From an uncultured Blautia sp. (GTDB taxonomy: Bacteria; Bacillota; Clostridia; Lachnospirales; Lachnospiraceae), in NCBI GenBank assembly GCA_946622645.1, contig CAMOQF010000001.1:1-64000 (forward strand): 64,000 bases of DNA, read 5' to 3'. Shown here in pieces: positions 60,451 through 64,000 of the stretch. The translations under genes and the position numbers were made by a program. Under the pieces are notes generated by a model. The model had not been told where the DNA came from. It did no database searches and was given only the letters and a program-made list of their open reading frames with translations. Every line of letters starts with the position of its first letter. Within the stretch, counting starts at the first letter, position 1.

Positions 60451-60497
60451 ACTCTTGTCCTCCATTCTTCTAATGGGTAAGTATACGATTATTAATT

Positions 60498-60977
60498 CTA
60501 TGTTGTCAAGGGGATATCTTCCAGCAGGTCTTCCCCGTCGGCGGCGGAAGTGGCCAGCTGATCACAGCGCTCGTTTTCGGGATGCCCGTCATGTCCTTTG
60601 ACCCAGATAAAACGGACTTTGTGCGGCTTTTTTGCCTCCAGAAGTCTTTCCCAGAGTTCGACGTTTTTGACGGGCTCGTTCCCGCTTCGTTTCCAGCCTT
60701 TCAGGATCCATTTCTCGATCCAGTGCTCGTTAAACGCATCCACAAGGTACTTGCTGTCGGAATACAGGTCCACTTCACATGGCCTGTTCAGGGCTTCCAG
60801 CCCGACGATGGCTGCCATCAGCTCCATGCGGTTGTTGGTGGTTTTTTGATATCCCTGGCTCAGTTCACGTTCATGCACATTTCCTTTTGGATCCACATAG
60901 CGGAGGATCACGCCGTATCCTCCGGGGCCCTCCGGGTTCGCGCGGGCAGAACCATCTGTAAAAATGCTGACTTTCAT
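60498..60977 (-). CDS. rnhA: Ribonuclease HI
   Basis: A 159-residue RNase HI that cuts the RNA strand of RNA-DNA hybrids. Catalytic acids: [16 protein letters not shown] (Asp), [10 protein letters not shown] (Glu), LYSDSKYL (Asp) and [11 protein letters not shown] (Asp), with the GHDGHPEN His loop. ATG 60977 follows AGGAGG by five bases; the frame extends to 61118. Confidence 0.96.
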   Translation of the reverse strand: MKVSIFTDGSARANPEGPGGYGVILRYVDPKGNVHERELSQGYQKTTNNRMELMAAIVGLEALNRPCEVDLYSDSKYLVDAFNEHWIEKWILKGWKRSGNEPVKNVELWERLLEAKKPHKVRFIWVKGHDGHPENERCDQLATSAADGEDLLEDIPLTT

Positions 60978-61033
60978 ACACGCCTCCTCACACTCCTTGA
61001 AGGACAGGCAGGCCCGTTCTTCTGTCATTTGCG

Positions 61034-61063
61034 TAAAAAAAAGGCTGCCTGTCCGGCAGCCTT
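61034..61063 (-). terminator. Rho-independent terminator of the wall hydrolase gene
   Basis: Stem AAGGCTGCC with GGCAGCCTT (61041-61063), followed on the minus strand by eight T residues. It lies 16 bases past the stop. Confidence 0.93.
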
Positions 61064-61078
61064 GATTACCCCTTTTTC

Positions 61079-62416
61079 TTACAACGGCCAATCCACAAAG
61101 AAGGTCATGTTGTTCCATGTAAAGGATTCACATTTGAGACCCAACGCTTTAAAGGATGCCGGTGTCATAAAGTATTTGTAATTAAAATCTTTGCCCTCGT
61201 TCAGCCCCTCGATCACGCGGGGAGAACCGTTGGTCAGGTAGTTGTTGAAGATCCTGTAAGCTTCATCTACAGCCTGGTAAGCCAGAGCCTTGTTGTCGAA
61301 GCCGCCTTTCAGTCTCCTGTTCATCCAGGGATCGCTCACCGGATAACGGACTACCGAATGTCCGGGAGTGTGGCTGGAATTGCATTCCTGATAGACAACG
61401 TACCGTACTTCCGATGGGAAGTAGGGATGGATCGTTCTGTTGAGTACGGTCAGCGCAACGGCTTCCATACCGATGAGACCTGTGCAGCCTGCCTCAGATT
61501 CTACCAAAGCGGCGAGAATGTCTCTGTCGGAGGCCTGTCCGTTGGCCACGCCGAGATCCGTCTTGAATTCGGATACCAGATTCCAGGAACGGTTTCTGAT
61601 CTCGTCTTTTACGACGACATAAGCGCCTCTGTCCTCATAGGTATACGCCTTACCGGAACCGGTCTGCTGAGGAATGAATTCAGAGCAGACGCCCTTGCTG
61701 TCTACAAGATACTTGACGCCGTCCACCGTGATTACGGTATCGGTATACATGGCGCCTGATTTGTCAAAGTAATAATTCAGGCCTTTACTGGTAAGCCATC
61801 CGGTCCTGGCCTTGCCGGATTTCTGGAAGAAATATTTTTTCCCGGAAATCGTGACAAAACCTTTTGTGTACATGATGCCGGATTTTTTCTTGTCGGAATT
61901 GGCCTTAAAGTAATAGTAAGCGCCGCCTACCTTTTTAAGTCCTGTGTAAAGAAGACCGTTGGAGGCTTTGAAATATCTTTTTCCATCGGAAAGAGTGAGC
62001 CATCCTTTGGCCATCATGCCGGTGCTGGGATCAAAGTAACGGACGCTGCCGTTTGAATACTTTTTAAATCCCGTGTACATATAACCAAGAGATCCAAGCT
62101 TGTTGGCGAAATAACGGATTTTTTCTCCGTTTTCATCCTTCTGCCAGCCGATTACCTGATGTCCCTTCTCATCAAAGTAATATTTTCTGGTTTTGATGGT
62201 TACAAAAGAATTCTTGACCGGTACGCCTTTTTTGTAGTAATAACAGACTTTCTTTCCGTTTTCGCTGACGATCTTAAAACCATTTGTGGTAGCTGCGGAG
62301 ACATTACGTGCACCGGCTGTAAGGCTGAAGCCGAACACAAGCAGCAGAACCATCACAAAAAGCTTTAAGCCGCGAAGACGGAAAGCTTGACAATGGGTTA
62401 CTGTTTTTTCGTACAT
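61079..62416 (-). CDS. Secreted wall hydrolase with CW repeats and a SleB-type domain
   Basis: A 445-residue exported protein. After a signal-peptide/TM start ([24 protein letters not shown]) come about eight to nine choline-binding-type repeats of about 20 residues ([35 protein letters not shown]), residues about 45-260. The C-terminal 170 residues match SleB/cell-wall-hydrolase family 2: [42 protein letters not shown] and a WPL end. It probably cleaves peptidoglycan, perhaps at spore cortex or division. ATG 62416 follows GGAGG by five bases. Single-gene transcript. Confidence 0.88.
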   Translation of the reverse strand: MYEKTVTHCQAFRLRGLKLFVMVLLLVFGFSLTAGARNVSAATTNGFKIVSENGKKVCYYYKKGVPVKNSFVTIKTRKYYFDEKGHQVIGWQKDENGEKIRYFANKLGSLGYMYTGFKKYSNGSVRYFDPSTGMMAKGWLTLSDGKRYFKASNGLLYTGLKKVGGAYYYFKANSDKKKSGIMYTKGFVTISGKKYFFQKSGKARTGWLTSKGLNYYFDKSGAMYTDTVITVDGVKYLVDSKGVCSEFIPQQTGSGKAYTYEDRGAYVVVKDEIRNRSWNLVSEFKTDLGVANGQASDRDILAALVESEAGCTGLIGMEAVALTVLNRTIHPYFPSEVRYVVYQECNSSHTPGHSVVRYPVSDPWMNRRLKGGFDNKALAYQAVDEAYRIFNNYLTNGSPRVIEGLNEGKDFNYKYFMTPASFKALGLKCESFTWNNMTFFVDWPL

Positions 62417-62427
62417 ATGAACCTCCG

Positions 62428-62446
62428 TGACGCAAATTGCGCGTCA
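62428..62446. repeat. Inverted repeat at the wall hydrolase ribosome-binding region
   Basis: TGACGC and GCGTCA flank a 7-base centre that itself contains GCAAATTGC. On the transcript it ends just before the GGAGG site, so a hairpin could affect translation. Confidence 0.7.
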
Positions 62447-62468
62447 ATAAGCTTCTCCCCTTTAAATA

Positions 62469-62542
62469 TTCTGTGTAATTGTAACGACTTTGTGAACAGT
62501 TTACACAGAATTCAATTCTGTTCATTACAGAATTATTAACAC
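62469..62542. repeat. Cluster of ATTCTGT/ACAGAAT half-sites in the leader
   Basis: Four copies of the seven-base word occur: ATTCTGT at 62469-62475 and 62524-62530, ACAGAAT at 62515-62521 and 62536-62542. The middle pair forms a 17-base palindrome (ACAGAATT, C, AATTCTGT). They fill the initially transcribed region after the -10. The rest of the 264-base gap is AT-rich. Confidence 0.75.
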
Positions 62543-62544
62543 TG

Positions 62545-62573
62545 ATTATAATCCTCGAACGAATTTATGTCAA
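62545..62573 (-). promoter_or_regulatory. Perfect-consensus promoter of the wall hydrolase
   Basis: Minus-strand TTGACA (62568-62573), exactly 17 bases, TATAAT (62545-62550). Both hexamers match the housekeeping sigma consensus completely. The leader is about 120 bases and full of palindromes. Confidence 0.92.
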
Positions 62574-62680
62574 GCCTTGAGAGGTTTGTTTCGAAAAAAT
62601 CGTTAATTTTAACCACTATTCTACCAAAATATTTCGTGCTTTCGTTGGAATAGCGCATGATTATGCAAATTTGTTCTGTA

Positions 62681-63223
62681 TTACGCCTGCATTGACAGGA
62701 CTTTTTTGTTCTGCCAGATGTAAGTTGCCAGCGAAATCACGGTCAGCGCCACGGAAAGCCAGATAAAGATCTGTGAAAGGACCTGTAAGAACTGCAGATC
62801 CGAATTCAGAAGCAGCAGAATGATCATGATCATCTGGGAAACGGTCTTGAATTTTCCCCAGTAGTTCGCTGCGATCACGATACCGTTTTCGGCGGCGATC
62901 AGGCGGAAACCGCTGATGATGAACTCTCTCGCTATGATGATCAGAACGACCCAGGCGGGGATCCGGCCCAGCTCGATCATGCAGATCAACGCGGAACAGA
63001 CCAGCAGCTTGTCAGCCAGAGGATCCATAAATTTACCGAAATTGGTAACCTGTTTGTTTTTGCGGGCCAGATACCCGTCCAGCCAGTCTGTCATGCTGGC
63101 AGTGACAAAGATGACGATACATATATAGCGGTTTGCCGCACCGCCCCATCCGGTCAGCATAAAGATGGCCAGAAACGGTACAAGAATGACTCTTGCTAAG
63201 GTCAGCTTATTCGGCAGATTCAT
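62681..63223 (-). CDS. pgsA: CDP-diacylglycerol-glycerol-3-phosphate 3-phosphatidyltransferase
   Basis: A 180-residue membrane enzyme that makes phosphatidylglycerol phosphate. MNLPNKLTLARVILVPFLAI and the CDP-alcohol phosphotransferase motif DWLDGYLARKNKQ..GKFMDPLADKL are present, with four to five membrane segments. The start overlaps the rimO stop by 17 bases, the common rimO-pgsA order. Confidence 0.97.
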   Translation of the reverse strand: MNLPNKLTLARVILVPFLAIFMLTGWGGAANRYICIVIFVTASMTDWLDGYLARKNKQVTNFGKFMDPLADKLLVCSALICMIELGRIPAWVVLIIIAREFIISGFRLIAAENGIVIAANYWGKFKTVSQMIMIILLLLNSDLQFLQVLSQIFIWLSVALTVISLATYIWQNKKVLSMQA

Positions 63224-64000
63224 CTGAGATCACTCCAATCAAATCGTATTCCATGGATCCTGTCACGGTCACCCGTACAAAATCCCCTGTCATAAGAGTT
63301 TCGGACGTCTGAACAAAAATACAGCCGTCCACTTTGGGGGCATCGCCGTAGGTGCGGCCCATATAGGCGTTCTCACCGCTGACTTTGCCTTCGATCATGA
63401 CCAGTACGCTGCTCCCGATCCTGCCCTCTCCTTTTTCGGCGGAGATCTCCTGCTGCAGGAGCATCAGTTCTTCACGCCTGTCTTCCTTCACTTCTTCCGG
63501 GATCTGGGACGGGCAGGATGCAGCCGGCGTTCCTTCTTCTGCGGAATATGTAAATACGCCGAGACGGTCAAACTCCATCTCGTCGACAAACTCCATAAGG
63601 ATCTCGTGATCCTCCTGCGTTTCTCCGGGAAAACCCGTGATCAGCGTAGTCCTTAAGACGATATCCGGGATCCTTTCCCGAAGGGTATGAATGATACGAG
63701 TCAGATCTTCCCTTGTCGTCCTGCGGCCCATCCTTCGCAGTATTCTGTCGCTTGCGTGCTGGATGGGAAGGTCCAGATAATGACAGATCTTTTTTTCCTG
63801 CTCCATGACCGAGATCAGATCCTCATCGATCTCTTCCGGGTAACAGTACAGAAGCCGGATCCAGCGAAGTCCGTCAATGGCGCAAAGCTTTTTCAAAAGG
63901 AGGGCGAGAGACTTTTTCCCATACAGATCGACGCCGTACACGGTGGTCTCCTGCGCTACCAGGATCAGTTCTTTAACGCCCTGAGCGGCCATTGTCTCCG
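63207..64000 (-). CDS. rimO: Ribosomal protein S12 methylthiotransferase RimO (C-terminal part)
   Basis: About 264 residues of the C-terminal part; the N-terminal MTTase domain and radical SAM cluster cysteines are off the right edge, and the frame is open through base 64000 (the codons before MAAQG continue it). Features: VAQETTVYGVDLYGKKSLALLL, YLDLPIQHASDRILRRMGR, TTLITGFPGETQEDHE, and a C-terminal TRAM domain (SSVLVMIEGKVSGENAYMG). YLDLPIQHASDRIL and the missing CTF-type tail favour RimO over MiaB. It methylthiolates Asp in S12. Confidence 0.92.
   Translation of the reverse strand, partial: ETMAAQGVKELILVAQETTVYGVDLYGKKSLALLLKKLCAIDGLRWIRLLYCYPEEIDEDLISVMEQEKKICHYLDLPIQHASDRILRRMGRRTTREDLTRIIHTLRERIPDIVLRTTLITGFPGETQEDHEILMEFVDEMEFDRLGVFTYSAEEGTPAASCPSQIPEEVKEDRREELMLLQQEISAEKGEGRIGSSVLVMIEGKVSGENAYMGRTYGDAPKVDGCIFVQTSETLMTGDFVRVTVTGSMEYDLIGVISDESAE

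Noticed and set aside
60451-60497. T-box riboswitch ahead of tyrS-alaS
   Set aside because: The gap to rnhA is too short and no T-box sequence or terminator fold was found; the same holds upstream of hisZ.
62487-62512. PhoP-type TTNACA direct repeats in the wall hydrolase leader
   Set aside because: TTCACA and TTACA words occur but with irregular spacing and downstream of the -10; the ACAGAAT palindromes explain the region better.

Overview
The window looks like chromosome of a spore-forming, mid-GC member of the Clostridia, most likely Lachnospiraceae. The evidence is gene content rather than any marker RNA: a GerW/YtfJ sporulation protein, Asp23 (YloU) beside the fatty-acid kinase FakA (YloV), short HisG with HisZ, cmk-ispH-rpsA, rimO-pgsA, ScpA/ScpB, DUF6465 and DUF2953 proteins, choline-binding-type wall repeats and a sodium-pump decarboxylase. 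No rRNA, tRNA, insertion sequence, phage gene or CRISPR array was seen. All genes but two (rpmB and a YprB-like exonuclease) lie on the minus strand, and no gene-free gap exceeds about 300 bases.

Region by region, in forward coordinates (transcription mostly runs right to left). 1-7865: a giant secreted surface protein with a signal peptide, Ser/Glu/Ala linker, several beta-helix-like Gly-rich blocks, InlB/Flg_new-type modules and a cysteine-rich insert; it runs off the left edge. 7901-10460: the TIGR03960/TIGR03936 radical-SAM pair. 10517-16307: a glycerophosphodiesterase and a compact histidine operon, hisZ-G-D-B-IE, whose HisIE carries an extra N-terminal, catalytically degenerate HisF/HisA-like domain. 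16324-23224: recU, lepB, an RluA-type pseudouridine synthase, a membrane protein of unknown function, ygiQ, a small alarmone synthetase and pepD. 23313-30401: a coiled-coil protein, coaD, rsmD, mgsA, a Lys/Ala-rich DUF6465 protein, recG, fakA and asp23. 30570-38568: rpmB on its own, then gerW-DUF2953-unknown-nudix, PBP2 overlapping FtsW/RodA, a U32 hydroxylase-type protein and zapA. 38678-41743: an exported HAD phosphatase and ruvAB. 41923-46979: the YprB-like gene, rpsA, ispH, cmk and a YhiN-type flavoprotein. 47062-52305: a five-gene biotin-dependent, Na+-translocating decarboxylase or transcarboxylase operon. 52420-56444: scpB, scpA, a phosphoesterase, cardiolipin synthase and rpsU. 56568-64000: alaS, tyrS, rnhA, a wall hydrolase with CW repeats, pgsA and the C-terminal part of rimO.

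Most of this is housekeeping in tightly packed, often overlapping operons, with an unusual number of TTG starts that have good Shine-Dalgarno sites. The accessory or unusual parts are the giant surface protein, the pseudo-HisF-HisIE fusion, the hybrid decarboxylase operon with both acyl-CoA and 2-oxoacid carboxyltransferase subunits, the exported HAD phosphatase, the long ftsW/PBP2 overlap, and the palindrome-rich leader of the wall hydrolase behind a perfect-consensus promoter. Functions come from motif recognition by eye; no database search was run.
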